The notes under the pieces: generated by a model
The model's input: only the letters and a program-made list of their open reading frames with translations
Told to the model about the DNA's origin: nothing
The model's database searches: none
DNA from: an uncultured Flavobacteriaceae bacterium
Lineage (GTDB): Bacteria > Bacteroidota > Bacteroidia > Flavobacteriales > Flavobacteriaceae
Assembly (NCBI GenBank): GCA_947494325.1
Contig: CANLUS010000003.1
Span: 248,001 to 312,000, forward strand
Length of the DNA stretch: 64,000 bases
Direction: 5' to 3'
Part shown: in pieces, positions 28,716 through 35,365 of the stretch
How the letters are laid out: each line of letters opens with the position of its first letter
Position numbering within the stretch: the stretch's first letter is position 1
Translations under genes and position numbers: made by a program

Positions 28716-28961
28716 ATGAAAAAATTAGCAGATTTAAAAGGAGCAAGAGCTCTAAATAAAATAGAACAACAAAGTGTTAACGGCGGTGGAAGATTGAAAC
28801 CCGGTGGAGGTGGAGGTTGTTGTGACCCCGCGATCGATTGTTGTGTACCAAATGACGGGGCTCCGAGACCGCAATGTCCACCTCCAACAGGTAGTGCAAA
28901 TTGCACTTTTTTATATTCTTATCAGACTACAAATTCTCCATATACGAGTTGCTGTTTCTAA
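28716..28961 (+). CDS. Double-glycine leader peptide precursor 2 (8 Cys)
   Basis: An 81-residue precursor. The leader MKKLADLKGARALNKIEQQS ends in VNGG at 21-24. The core has a glycine/proline-rich start (RLKPGGGGG) and eight cysteines in paired form (CCDPAIDCC, then single Cys residues in PQCPPP and SANC, then a terminal CCF). The paired-Cys pattern CC-x4-CC is shared with peptide 3. The rest is hydrophilic with Tyr and Thr. It is a member of the cassette family, presumably secreted and disulfide-bonded. Confidence 0.8.
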   Translation: MKKLADLKGARALNKIEQQSVNGGGRLKPGGGGGCCDPAIDCCVPNDGAPRPQCPPPTGSANCTFLYSYQTTNSPYTSCCF

Positions 28962-28968
28962 GTTATTT

Positions 28969-28994
28969 AGTCCAAGGAAGATGTTTCTTGGACT
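28969..28994 (+). terminator. Hairpin after peptide 2
   Basis: AGTCCAAGGAA pairs with TTTCTTGGACT (11 bp, one G-U) around a GATG loop, followed by TAACTTTT. It probably limits read-through to the next cassette. Confidence 0.6.
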
Positions 28995-29023
28995 TAACTT
29001 TTCACAATGACTTAGTCAATGGA

Positions 29024-29058
29024 AGACTGGAACCTTGAGAGTCTTAAAATGTTCAAGG
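29024..29058 (+). promoter_or_regulatory. Pseudoknot leader element, copy 3
   Basis: Stem 1 is AGACT (29024-29028) with AGTCT (29040-29044). Stem 2 is CCTTGA (29033-29038) with TCAAGG (29053-29058), perfect. There is no CGCGAAA box. It ends 25 nt before the peptide 3 start. Confidence 0.77.
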
Positions 29059-29083
29059 ATAGGATAATTTAAAACATAACATT

Positions 29084-29281
29084 ATGAACAAATTAATGAA
29101 TTTGCCCGGTGTAAAAACACTCAATAGAAAAGAACAACAAAACATAAATGGAGGAGGGAAAGGTCGTCCAACTTGTTGTAATCCAACAATTTATTGTTGC
29201 TCAATAGTAAATAGTCCCAACTTAGACTGTTTGGTTTATGGATCAGATGATGCTTCTGGATTTACAGATGATTGCGTTTAA
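29084..29281 (+). CDS. Double-glycine leader peptide precursor 3 (6 Cys)
   Basis: A 65-residue precursor with leader MNKLMNLPGVKTLNRKEQQN and INGG at 21-24. The core has a basic start (KGRPT), then CCNPTIYCC, which mirrors peptide 2, then two further cysteines and an acidic C-terminal half (GSDDASGFTDDCV). Peptides 2 and 3 look like divergent copies of one another, while peptide 1 has a different core. It lies directly upstream of the C39 exporter. Confidence 0.8.
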   Translation: MNKLMNLPGVKTLNRKEQQNINGGGKGRPTCCNPTIYCCSIVNSPNLDCLVYGSDDASGFTDDCV

Positions 29282-29305
29282 ATTAATTGAAAATTAAAAA
29301 CATAT

Positions 29306-29340
29306 TACATCAAGAATGAGTTTTTCTCATTCTTGATGTA
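29306..29340 (+). terminator. 15-bp perfect hairpin between peptide 3 and exporter gene
   Basis: TACATCAAGAATGAG (29306-29320) pairs with its perfect complement (29326-29340) around TTTTT. It is followed by TTAATTCT rather than a long T-run, so it may be a partial terminator that lets the small peptide be made in excess of the exporter. Confidence 0.65.
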
Positions 29341-29362
29341 TTAATTCTGATAATCAAAAGTA

Positions 29363-31555
29363 TTGAAGAAATTCCCACATTATAAACAAACGGAATCAAA
29401 AGATTGCGGCCCAACTTGTATTAAGATTGTTGCGAGACATTTTGGTAAGACGATACATGTGCAAACTTTACGTGATTTGTCCGAAACTACACGAGAAGGT
29501 AGCAGTCTCTTAGGCTTAAGTGAAGCCGCCGAAAAAATAGGGTTTCATACCATAGGAGTTAAACTGAATTTTAAAAAATTAGAAGAAGCCCCATTGCCTT
29601 GTATTGTACATTGGAATAAAGAGCATTTTGTTGTCGTCTACAAAATTAAAAAAGATGAGATCTATTTGTCAGATCCGGCTCATGGTTTACTAAAATATAC
29701 AAAGGAAAAATTTCTACAACATTGGATTGGTCATAATACTGATGAAACTACCGAAGAAGGTATTGCTTTATTGATAGAACCAACACCAAAATTTTACAAC
29801 GATGACCTTTCATCCAAGGAGGATGTAAAATTCAATTTTACTTTCATTTCAAGATACTTGTTCAAGTACAAAAAGTTTATTATACAAATTATAATTGGTT
29901 TGCTTGCCGGTAGTTTGTTACAGTTAATTGTTCCGTTTTTAACACAGAGTATTGTAGATGTAGGAATTCAAAACCAAGACATTCACTTTATATATTTAAT
30001 CTTATTTGCTCAATTATTCCTGTTTTTTGGTCGTACTGCGCTAGAAGTAATAAGAGGCTGGATATTACTGCACTTAAGCACGCGCATCAATATATCGTTA
30101 GTATCCGATTTTTTTATCAAATTAATGAATTTACCCATTTCATTTTTTGATACGAAAATGACGGGTGATTTGTTACAACGCATAAATGATCATAGCCGCA
30201 TTGAAAGAATTTTGACAGTATCATCTCTAAGTGTACTATTCTCGATCGTAAATATGATCATTTTCGGAATTGTTTTAGGCTATTATAGTTTACAGATATT
30301 CTCCATCTTTTTAATTGGTAGTATCTGTTATTTTGCATGGGTCTTATTCTTTTTTAAACGAAGAAAAGACTTAGATTATATGCGTTTTTCTGAAGTAAGT
30401 CAAGAGCAGAGCAAGGTCATCGAATTGATCAATGGCATGCAAGAAATCAAATTACATAATGCCGAGCGTCAAATGCGCTGGAATTGGGAGTTTGTGCAGG
30501 CACGCTTGTTTAAAGTAAGTATGAAAAGCTTGGCTCTAGAGCAAACGCAATCGGTGGGGTCTTCTTTTATTAATGAGCTGAAAAACATCTTAATAACAGT
30601 ATTGTCCGCCAAATTGGTTATTGAAGGTGATATTACCTTAGGTATGATGATGGCTATTTCGTATATCGTAGGGCAGCTTAACGCTCCTGTGGCGCAATTA
30701 ATTGCTTTTTTAAGAGATGCGCAAGATGCAAAGATCTCATTAGATCGATTGGGTGAAATACATAATAAAGAAGATGAAGAATTGGCGGGAGAACAAAAGA
30801 TTATGCTTCTTCCAGAAAATCAAGATATTCATCTTAACAATATCACCTTTAGATATATAGGGGCCCTAGAACCTGTAATAAAGAATTTAAATGCTGTCAT
30901 TCCAGCCAATAAAATAACGGCAATCGTGGGCGTTAGCGGAAGTGGTAAAACCACCTTAATGAAATTGTTACTAAACTTTTATCCCTTAGATAAGGGAGAT
31001 ATTATGGTCGGCAGTTATAATCTCAGAAACATTTCACAAAAGGTATGGCGAGAGCGCTGTGGTGTGGTGATGCAAGAGGGTTATATTTTTAATGATACGA
31101 TCGCAAAGAATATAGCCGTGGGTGCTGCTTTTGTGGATCATGAAAAACTGTTACACGCGAGCAAAGTCGCCAATATCAATTCGTATATCAACGAACTTCC
31201 TTTGGGTTATAATACCAAAATTGGCTTAGAAGGTACGGGCTTGAGCACGGGTCAAAAACAACGCTTGTTAATAGCAAGGGCCGTCTATAAAAATCCGGAC
31301 TATCTATTTTTTGATGAAGCGACAAGTGCCTTAGACGCTAACAACGAAAAGGTGATCATGGAGAATTTAAACGAATTTTTTAAAGATAAAACAGCAGTAA
31401 TTATTGCCCATAGATTGAGTACTGTAAAAAATGCGGATCAGATCATAGTGTTAGATAAAGGAGAAATAGTAGAAAAAGGAGATCATAAAGAATTAACAAA
31501 ATTAAAAGGAGCCTACTATCATTTGGTCAAGAATCAACTGGAGTTAGGCAACTAA
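29363..31555 (+). CDS. Peptidase-domain ABC exporter (C39 PCAT), cassette locus
   Basis: A 730-residue exporter that cuts leaders after double glycine and exports the peptide. The C39 peptidase domain (about 1-135) has its catalytic triad: Cys15 in SKDCGPTC, His88 in KEHFVVV and Asp104 in LSDPAHG. The membrane domain (about 165-450) has six helices. The ABC domain has Walker A GVSGSGKTT, signature LSTGQKQRL (Thr for Gly, a mild variant) and Walker B LFFDEATSALD. The start codon is TTG at 29363; no ATG fits upstream of the conserved FPHYKQTESKDCG. It is surrounded by eight leader-peptide genes and the HlyD adaptor at 31908. Confidence 0.95.
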   Translation: MKKFPHYKQTESKDCGPTCIKIVARHFGKTIHVQTLRDLSETTREGSSLLGLSEAAEKIGFHTIGVKLNFKKLEEAPLPCIVHWNKEHFVVVYKIKKDEIYLSDPAHGLLKYTKEKFLQHWIGHNTDETTEEGIALLIEPTPKFYNDDLSSKEDVKFNFTFISRYLFKYKKFIIQIIIGLLAGSLLQLIVPFLTQSIVDVGIQNQDIHFIYLILFAQLFLFFGRTALEVIRGWILLHLSTRINISLVSDFFIKLMNLPISFFDTKMTGDLLQRINDHSRIERILTVSSLSVLFSIVNMIIFGIVLGYYSLQIFSIFLIGSICYFAWVLFFFKRRKDLDYMRFSEVSQEQSKVIELINGMQEIKLHNAERQMRWNWEFVQARLFKVSMKSLALEQTQSVGSSFINELKNILITVLSAKLVIEGDITLGMMMAISYIVGQLNAPVAQLIAFLRDAQDAKISLDRLGEIHNKEDEELAGEQKIMLLPENQDIHLNNITFRYIGALEPVIKNLNAVIPANKITAIVGVSGSGKTTLMKLLLNFYPLDKGDIMVGSYNLRNISQKVWRERCGVVMQEGYIFNDTIAKNIAVGAAFVDHEKLLHASKVANINSYINELPLGYNTKIGLEGTGLSTGQKQRLLIARAVYKNPDYLFFDEATSALDANNEKVIMENLNEFFKDKTAVIIAHRLSTVKNADQIIVLDKGEIVEKGDHKELTKLKGAYYHLVKNQLELGN

Positions 31556-31565
31556 AAATATCATT

Positions 31566-31614
31566 TCGCGAAAGATGGACACAAACTGCAAGTGTCTTAA
31601 AATGATTGCAGTTT
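31566..31614 (+). promoter_or_regulatory. Pseudoknot leader element, copy 4
   Basis: It is preceded by TCGCGAAAGAT. Stem 1 is GACAC (31578-31582) with GTGTC (31592-31596). Stem 2 is AAACTGCAA (31583-31591) with TTGCAGTTT (31606-31614): the core base pairs differ from other copies yet all pair, which is covariation. It lies just before the peptide 4 start. Confidence 0.8.
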
Positions 31615-31638
31615 TTAATAATGTTTAAATTTTTAAGT

Positions 31639-31851
31639 ATGAAAAAATCAATTTCAGAATTAGGTGAAGTATTAACAAAAGTGCAACAAAAGTCTATTAC
31701 AGGGGGCGATCCTCCTTGTTTTGAATGGTGTGCTGATGAAGATTTACAAGAACATTTTCCTTTGGCAGAATGTTCATGTGGTTCTAATGGTGGAGGTCCA
31801 GGTGGAGGTTCTGGCAGTGGTGACGATGGCGGACCAGGAAATGCCTTATAA
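31639..31851 (+). CDS. Double-glycine leader peptide precursor 4 (4 Cys, Gly/Pro-rich tail)
   Basis: A 70-residue precursor. The start is set at the ATG at 31639 to match the sibling leaders. The frame is open to 31606, but that start would lie inside the pseudoknot. The leader MKKSISELGEVLTKVQQKSI ends TGG at 21-23. The core is acidic with four cysteines (PPCFEWC, ECSC) and then a glycine-rich low-complexity tail (about 27 residues of G, S, D, P). The tail resembles the Gly-rich stretch near the N-terminus of the peptide 7 core. It sits between the exporter and adaptor genes. Confidence 0.75.
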   Translation: MKKSISELGEVLTKVQQKSITGGDPPCFEWCADEDLQEHFPLAECSCGSNGGGPGGGSGSGDDGGPGNAL

Positions 31852-31907
31852 AATCTATCTACAATAGTAGTAGGGGGAGGAAACTCCCTCTGTTTTTCAA
31901 ATAAAAT

Positions 31908-33200
31908 ATGACCGAAGAAAATAAAGACATAAAAATACGAAGTGAGGAGGTTCAAGAGATATTGAGCTTTGTACCTAATTGGATGATTCGCTGGGGCAAT
32001 ACCTTGATTTTGTTTTTAATCATTGGATTGTTGCTTATATCATGGTTTGTTAAATATCCAGATACTATTGTCACCGAAATTACGGTAACTACGCAAATAC
32101 CTCCCGAGAAGATCTATGCGCGTACTAGCGGACAAATAGATGCGATTTTGGTAGATGATAATGAAGAAGTATCTAAAAATAAATTATTGGGTATCATAGA
32201 AAATACCGCCAATTATAAAGATGTCATTTTACTCAAAAATATTTTAGATACACTAACGATCAATTATAAAGATTTTTACTTTCCACTAGAAGAATTACCG
32301 ATTTTATTTTTAGGAGATGTAGATAGTGATTTTGGGTTATTTGAACGTAGCTATGCTTCCTACAAATTGAATAATGCCTTACAACCCTTCTCGAATGAAT
32401 CATCAGCAAACCAGCTGTCGATGGCAGAGGCTAAAAGTAGATTGAATACTATGATTGCACAGCAAAGTCTTAATCGTAAAGAGATCGCTCTAAAGAAGAA
32501 AGATATGGGCCGCTTTGAAAAGTTATTTAAAAAGGGCGTGATATCTGCGCAAGAATATGATCAAAAGCAGCTCGATTATTTACAATCACAGCGCGCCTAT
32601 CGCAGTATGAGTACTTCTATTTCTCAATTGCGAGAAACGATTGGAAATTCGAAGAAAAATTTAAGAGATACCGAGATACGAAAGGCCCAAGACGATAATG
32701 CGGCCTTAAAGAGTGTGATACAATCGTACAATCAGCTCAAACGAAGCGTAAAGAAATGGGAACTTAATTTTGTGTTGCAAAGTTCAATAGAAGGTGAAGT
32801 CTCTTTTTTATCTTTTTGGAATGAAAATCAAACAGTAAATCAAGGAGATCAGGTGTTTACTATTATTCCAACAGGTGATAATTCGTTTATAGGCAAGATC
32901 AAAGCACCAGCACAAAATTCTGGTAAGATTAAAGAAGGGCAAAATGTCAATATCCGCTTAGCCAATTATCCATATACAGAGTTTGGTATGTTAGAAGGTA
33001 CGATTAGAAGTATATCAATGGTGCCAGATACTAATGGAAATTATTTGATCGATGTTCAACTACCCGAAAAATTAATAACGACCTACAAGAAAGAAATTGC
33101 CTTTAAACAAGAAATGAGTGGTTCAGCCGAAATTATTACTGAAGATCTACGCTTGATAGAACGATTTTTCTATCAATTAAAAAATATATTTAATAAGTAA
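31908..33200 (+). CDS. HlyD-family periplasmic adaptor, cassette locus
   Basis: A 430-residue membrane-fusion protein. It has a short cytoplasmic start, one membrane helix at about 28-47 (LILFLIIGLLLISWFVKY), a lipoyl-type half motif (YARTSGQIDAILVDDNEEVSKN), a long coiled coil (about 150-280) and a second lipoyl/beta-barrel part (SIEGEVSFLSFWNENQTVNQGDQVFTII). It links the C39 exporter to an outer-membrane channel, presumably TolC-like and encoded elsewhere. No TolC gene is in the window. It is followed directly by pseudoknot copy 5. Confidence 0.93.
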   Translation: MTEENKDIKIRSEEVQEILSFVPNWMIRWGNTLILFLIIGLLLISWFVKYPDTIVTEITVTTQIPPEKIYARTSGQIDAILVDDNEEVSKNKLLGIIENTANYKDVILLKNILDTLTINYKDFYFPLEELPILFLGDVDSDFGLFERSYASYKLNNALQPFSNESSANQLSMAEAKSRLNTMIAQQSLNRKEIALKKKDMGRFEKLFKKGVISAQEYDQKQLDYLQSQRAYRSMSTSISQLRETIGNSKKNLRDTEIRKAQDDNAALKSVIQSYNQLKRSVKKWELNFVLQSSIEGEVSFLSFWNENQTVNQGDQVFTIIPTGDNSFIGKIKAPAQNSGKIKEGQNVNIRLANYPYTEFGMLEGTIRSISMVPDTNGNYLIDVQLPEKLITTYKKEIAFKQEMSGSAEIITEDLRLIERFFYQLKNIFNK

Positions 33201-33209
33201 CAATATTTT

Positions 33210-33256
33210 TTCGCGAAAGATAGACACAAACCTTGAGTGTCTAAAAAAGTTCGAGG
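33210..33256 (+). promoter_or_regulatory. Pseudoknot leader element, copy 5
   Basis: The TTCGCGAAAGAT box is followed by stem 1, AGACAC (33222-33227) with GTGTCT (33237-33242), and stem 2, CCTTGA (33231-33236) with TCGAGG (33251-33256, one G-U). It ends 24 nt before the peptide 5 start. Confidence 0.77.
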
Positions 33257-33280
33257 CTAGTAAATTTTAAAACTATAAGT

Positions 33281-33484
33281 ATGAAAAATTTAATGAATTT
33301 AAAGAGCGCGAAGCTCTTAAGCAAAGCAGAGCAAAGGAATATACAAGGTAAAGGCCCTGGTGGACCACCAGTTAATGAAGGTCCATGTGGTGAAACAGGA
33401 GGAACAACAACTAGTGATACTTATTTCAGTTGCATAACGTATGGTTATGTTTGGTCGTTCAACCAATGTTGGGTCTGTTATTAA
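33281..33484 (+). CDS. Double-glycine-type leader peptide precursor 5 (4 Cys)
   Basis: A 67-residue precursor. The leader MKNLMNLKSAKLLSKAEQRN ends IQGK at 21-24, so the usual second glycine is lysine; a GG occurs later (GPGG at 25-28). The core is Gly/Pro-rich at first, then has four cysteines and an aromatic C-terminus (YVWSFNQCWVCY). The leader is close to those of peptides 7 and 6. It follows the HlyD gene by 80 bp and is closed by a strong terminator. Confidence 0.77.
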   Translation: MKNLMNLKSAKLLSKAEQRNIQGKGPGGPPVNEGPCGETGGTTTSDTYFSCITYGYVWSFNQCWVCY

Positions 33485-33513
33485 TTAAAAATGATGTGTT
33501 TGTTACCCAGTGT

Positions 33514-33542
33514 AAAACCAAGAAGAAATTCTTCTTGGTTTT
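33514..33542 (+). terminator. Intrinsic terminator after peptide 5
   Basis: AAAACCAAGAAGAA pairs with TTCTTCTTGGTTTT, a near-perfect palindrome (about 12 bp usable stem, small loop) ending in T4, 30 bp after the stop. Confidence 0.82.
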
Positions 33543-33601
33543 ATATAAATATCATAATTCGATTTGAAATCATGACTGACGATCTTACTTTATATAAATG
33601 T

Positions 33602-33640
33602 TCTTTAATCAACTCAAAAAAATATTTAATAAGTAACAAC
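33602..33640 (+). repeat. Duplicated 3' end of hlyD ahead of cassette 6
   Basis: The segment reading ATATTTAATAAGTAACAA and its flanks (33630-33650) matches the last codons and stop region of the HlyD gene (33186-33205), running straight into a pseudoknot in both places. This marks a duplication of the hlyD-end/pseudoknot/peptide unit. The copy is non-coding. Confidence 0.6.
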
Positions 33641-33643
33641 ATT

Positions 33644-33692
33644 TTTCGCGAAAGATAGACACATATCTTGAGTGTCTTTAAATGTTCAGGAT
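33644..33692 (+). promoter_or_regulatory. Pseudoknot leader element, copy 6
   Basis: The TTCGCGAAAGAT box is followed by stem 1, AGACAC (33657-33662) with GTGTCT (33672-33677), and stem 2, ATCTTGA (33665-33671) with TCAGGAT (33686-33692). The outer C-G pair of other copies is T-A here. It ends about 22 nt before the peptide 6 start. Confidence 0.78.
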
Positions 33693-33713
33693 TAATATTT
33701 TAAAATTTTTATT

Positions 33714-33896
33714 ATGATAAATTTATTGAGCTTAGGGAAAGTCTTAAGCAAGTTAGAGCAACAATCTATTCAGGGCGGATTTGCCATTACTTATTGGGAA
33801 GACAGAACCGAATGTATAGACGATACCAGAGTATGGATATATGAAGATGATCCAACAGCGGAAGAACTAGAGGCATATAATACAGTAGAATGTTAG
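33714..33896 (+). CDS. Double-glycine leader peptide precursor 6 (2 Cys, acidic)
   Basis: A 60-residue precursor with leader MINLLSLGKVLSKLEQQSIQ and GG at 21-22. The 38-residue core is strongly acidic (ECIDDTRVWIYEDDPTAEELEAY) with only two cysteines, one near the start and one at the C-terminal residue, which could form a single ring-closing disulfide. Its composition is unlike a cationic antimicrobial peptide. It arose in a duplicated unit (see 33602-33640). Confidence 0.75.
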   Translation: MINLLSLGKVLSKLEQQSIQGGFAITYWEDRTECIDDTRVWIYEDDPTAEELEAYNTVEC

Positions 33897-34119
33897 CTTT
33901 TAGATGTAACTATAATTTATAGTATTCCATTTTAGCAATGATGGTATATCCAATAAAGTGGATATGCCATCTGGATTAAACAAAATATTACCTATCAAAT
34001 AAATTGATCATACTTAAGATCACTTTTCATGCCTTAATTTGATTATAAATGAATTAACTGGATAGTTACAAAAAGATCAGATCTTAATCATAAAAATAAC
34101 TTATGAAGTAACAACATTT

Positions 34120-34167
34120 TTTCGCGAAAGATAGACACAAACCTTGAGTGTCTCAAAATGTTCGAGG
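34120..34167 (+). promoter_or_regulatory. Pseudoknot leader element, copy 7
   Basis: The TTCGCGAAAGAT box is followed by stem 1, AGACAC (34133-34138) with GTGTCT (34148-34153), and stem 2, CCTTGA (34142-34147) with TCGAGG (34162-34167, one G-U). It is almost identical to copy 5. It ends 23 nt before the peptide 7 start. Confidence 0.77.
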
Positions 34168-34190
34168 CTAATAAATTTAAAATTTTAGAT

Positions 34191-34424
34191 ATGAAAAAAT
34201 TAGCAAATTTAAAAGGGGCGAAGCTCTTAAGTAAGTTAGAACAAAAGAAATTGTTGGGTGGTGACCCAATACCGAGCGGACCAGGTAGTGGAGGTAACGG
34301 CGGAGGCGGAAATACTGGTTTCCCTCCAGGTTACGGATGGCCTACTAATGAAGAAGATTGTATACTATGTTGGGGTGAATGGGAAGGTATTTGTGCCTTG
34401 CCATATGATTCTCCATGTCTTTAA
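34191..34424 (+). CDS. Double-glycine leader peptide precursor 7 (4 Cys, Gly-rich)
   Basis: A 77-residue precursor. The start is set at the ATG at 34191; the open frame upstream to 34158 begins inside the pseudoknot. The leader MKKLANLKGAKLLSKLEQKK ends LLGG at 21-24 and is closest to that of peptide 1. The core begins with a Gly/Pro-rich spacer (PGSGGNGGGGNTGFPPGYGW) and ends with four cysteines (EEDCILCWGEWEGIC and a terminal PCL). It is followed 18 bp later by peptide 8. Confidence 0.8.
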   Translation: MKKLANLKGAKLLSKLEQKKLLGGDPIPSGPGSGGNGGGGNTGFPPGYGWPTNEEDCILCWGEWEGICALPYDSPCL

Positions 34425-34442
34425 TAATTTAAATCTTAGCAT

Positions 34443-34655
34443 ATGAAAACAATAATGAATATAAAAGGTGTAAAAGCCTTGAGTAAAAATGAGCAACAAC
34501 AAGTATTTGGAGGTTGGCCAGTAGGGTTTGCCGATTCTTGTACCAATCCATCTGGATTGTCATGTGATCCTGCTCAAACTTCGATGATTACGGGCAACCC
34601 CGATTGTCGATTAAATGAGACTTGCTCAGCCCAAGGGGTATGTGTTTGTGCTTAG
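34443..34655 (+). CDS. Double-glycine leader peptide precursor 8 (6 Cys)
   Basis: A 70-residue precursor with leader MKTIMNIKGVKALSKNEQQQ and VFGG at 21-24. The core has six cysteines spread through it (DSC, LSC, PDC, ETC and a final GVCVCA). It has no pseudoknot of its own and lies 18 bp after peptide 7, so it is read from the peptide 7 transcript. It is the last gene of the plus-strand peptide locus and is followed by a strong terminator. Confidence 0.8.
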   Translation: MKTIMNIKGVKALSKNEQQQVFGGWPVGFADSCTNPSGLSCDPAQTSMITGNPDCRLNETCSAQGVCVCA

Positions 34656-34670
34656 GTTATTAGAACTGAT

Positions 34671-34696
34671 GAGAGAGAAATTTCGATTTCTCTCTC
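34671..34696. terminator. Bidirectional terminator between the two peptide-export loci
   Basis: GAGAGAGAAAT pairs with ATTTCTCTCTC, an 11-bp perfect stem around TTCG, followed by T6. It separates peptide 8 (+) from the convergent CPBP protease gene (-). Confidence 0.9.
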
Positions 34697-34717
34697 TTTT
34701 TTATTATTTTTTAAAGT

Positions 34718-35365
34718 TCAATAGTGGATAAAATTGGTAAAGCTAATAATCAGAAAGTATGCTATTAAACTCGAAAATGAATTAAATTTTAACCTTAAAT
34801 GAGCTAATACAATACCAATTATTATTATTGGAATGATGTGATAAAAAAGTATTTCGCGCCCACTGGTATATTCTAACTCAAATTTGGAAACATGAAACGT
34901 AGAAAGCGTAATAAGAGATAGGACAAAGTTTATTTTTTGTACCCATTTGGAATTCACCCTTCTATTATAAAAAATAATAATAAAAAGGGAATATATGCCG
35001 TAAGTATAAAGATGTGCGCTTTGATCTAAAAAACTTTTACAACCTAAAAATAAGAGCAATGGTAAAGTAAGTAATATATTATTTATTGAAATTTGCAATG
35101 ACTTTCTAAAAACAAATTCTTCAAAGAAGATGTAAAAAATAATAGCAGGAAAAATTTTATTGTTATACTGTGCATAATGAAAGTTCTCTTTAAGTACGAA
35201 CATCCCGCTACTGACTGAGAAATCATTATTATAAATTAAAACTAAACAAATACCATATAAGAGGAGTAGCGTGGTTGATAACAAGGAAGAATAAAAAGTA
35301 TACTTAAGCAGATAAGCCCAAGTATACCTTTTATTTTCTTCATGTCTTCTTTTAGGAAAGTCCAT
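34718..35365 (-). CDS. CPBP/Abi-type intramembrane metalloprotease-like protein
   Basis: A 215-residue protein with about six membrane helices. The first CPBP motif EExxxR is present (FFEEFVFRKSL, about residues 80-90). A later STFH matches the FxxxH-type motif loosely, and an AHLRLKFN segment may be the third motif. CPBP/Abi proteins act in prenyl-protein cleavage and, beside bacteriocin genes, in self-immunity or maturation. The gene abuts the stop of the double-glycine peptide at 35366 with no gap, so translational coupling is likely. Immunity is inferred from context. Confidence 0.75.
   Translation of the reverse strand: MDFPKRRHEENKRYTWAYLLKYTFYSSLLSTTLLLLYGICLVLIYNNDFSVSSGMFVLKENFHYAQYNNKIFPAIIFYIFFEEFVFRKSLQISINNILLTLPLLLFLGCKSFLDQSAHLYTYGIYSLFIIIFYNRRVNSKWVQKINFVLSLITLSTFHVSKFELEYTSGREILFYHIIPIIIIGIVLAHLRLKFNSFSSLIAYFLIISFTNFIHY

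Noticed and set aside
28709-28906. Minus-strand frames antisense to the peptide genes
   Set aside because: They are glycine/proline/cysteine-rich shadows of the real cassette genes, with no ribosome-binding or family support.
31606-31638. Upstream start of peptide 4 at 31606
   Set aside because: It lies in the pseudoknot stem and would destroy the conserved leader start; the ATG at 31639 matches the siblings. The same reasoning applies to 34158 versus 34191 for peptide 7.
28335-34167. CRISPR-like repeat array
   Set aside because: The repeats are 200-2500 bp apart, each precedes a short coding frame, and there are no spacers of uniform size or cas genes.
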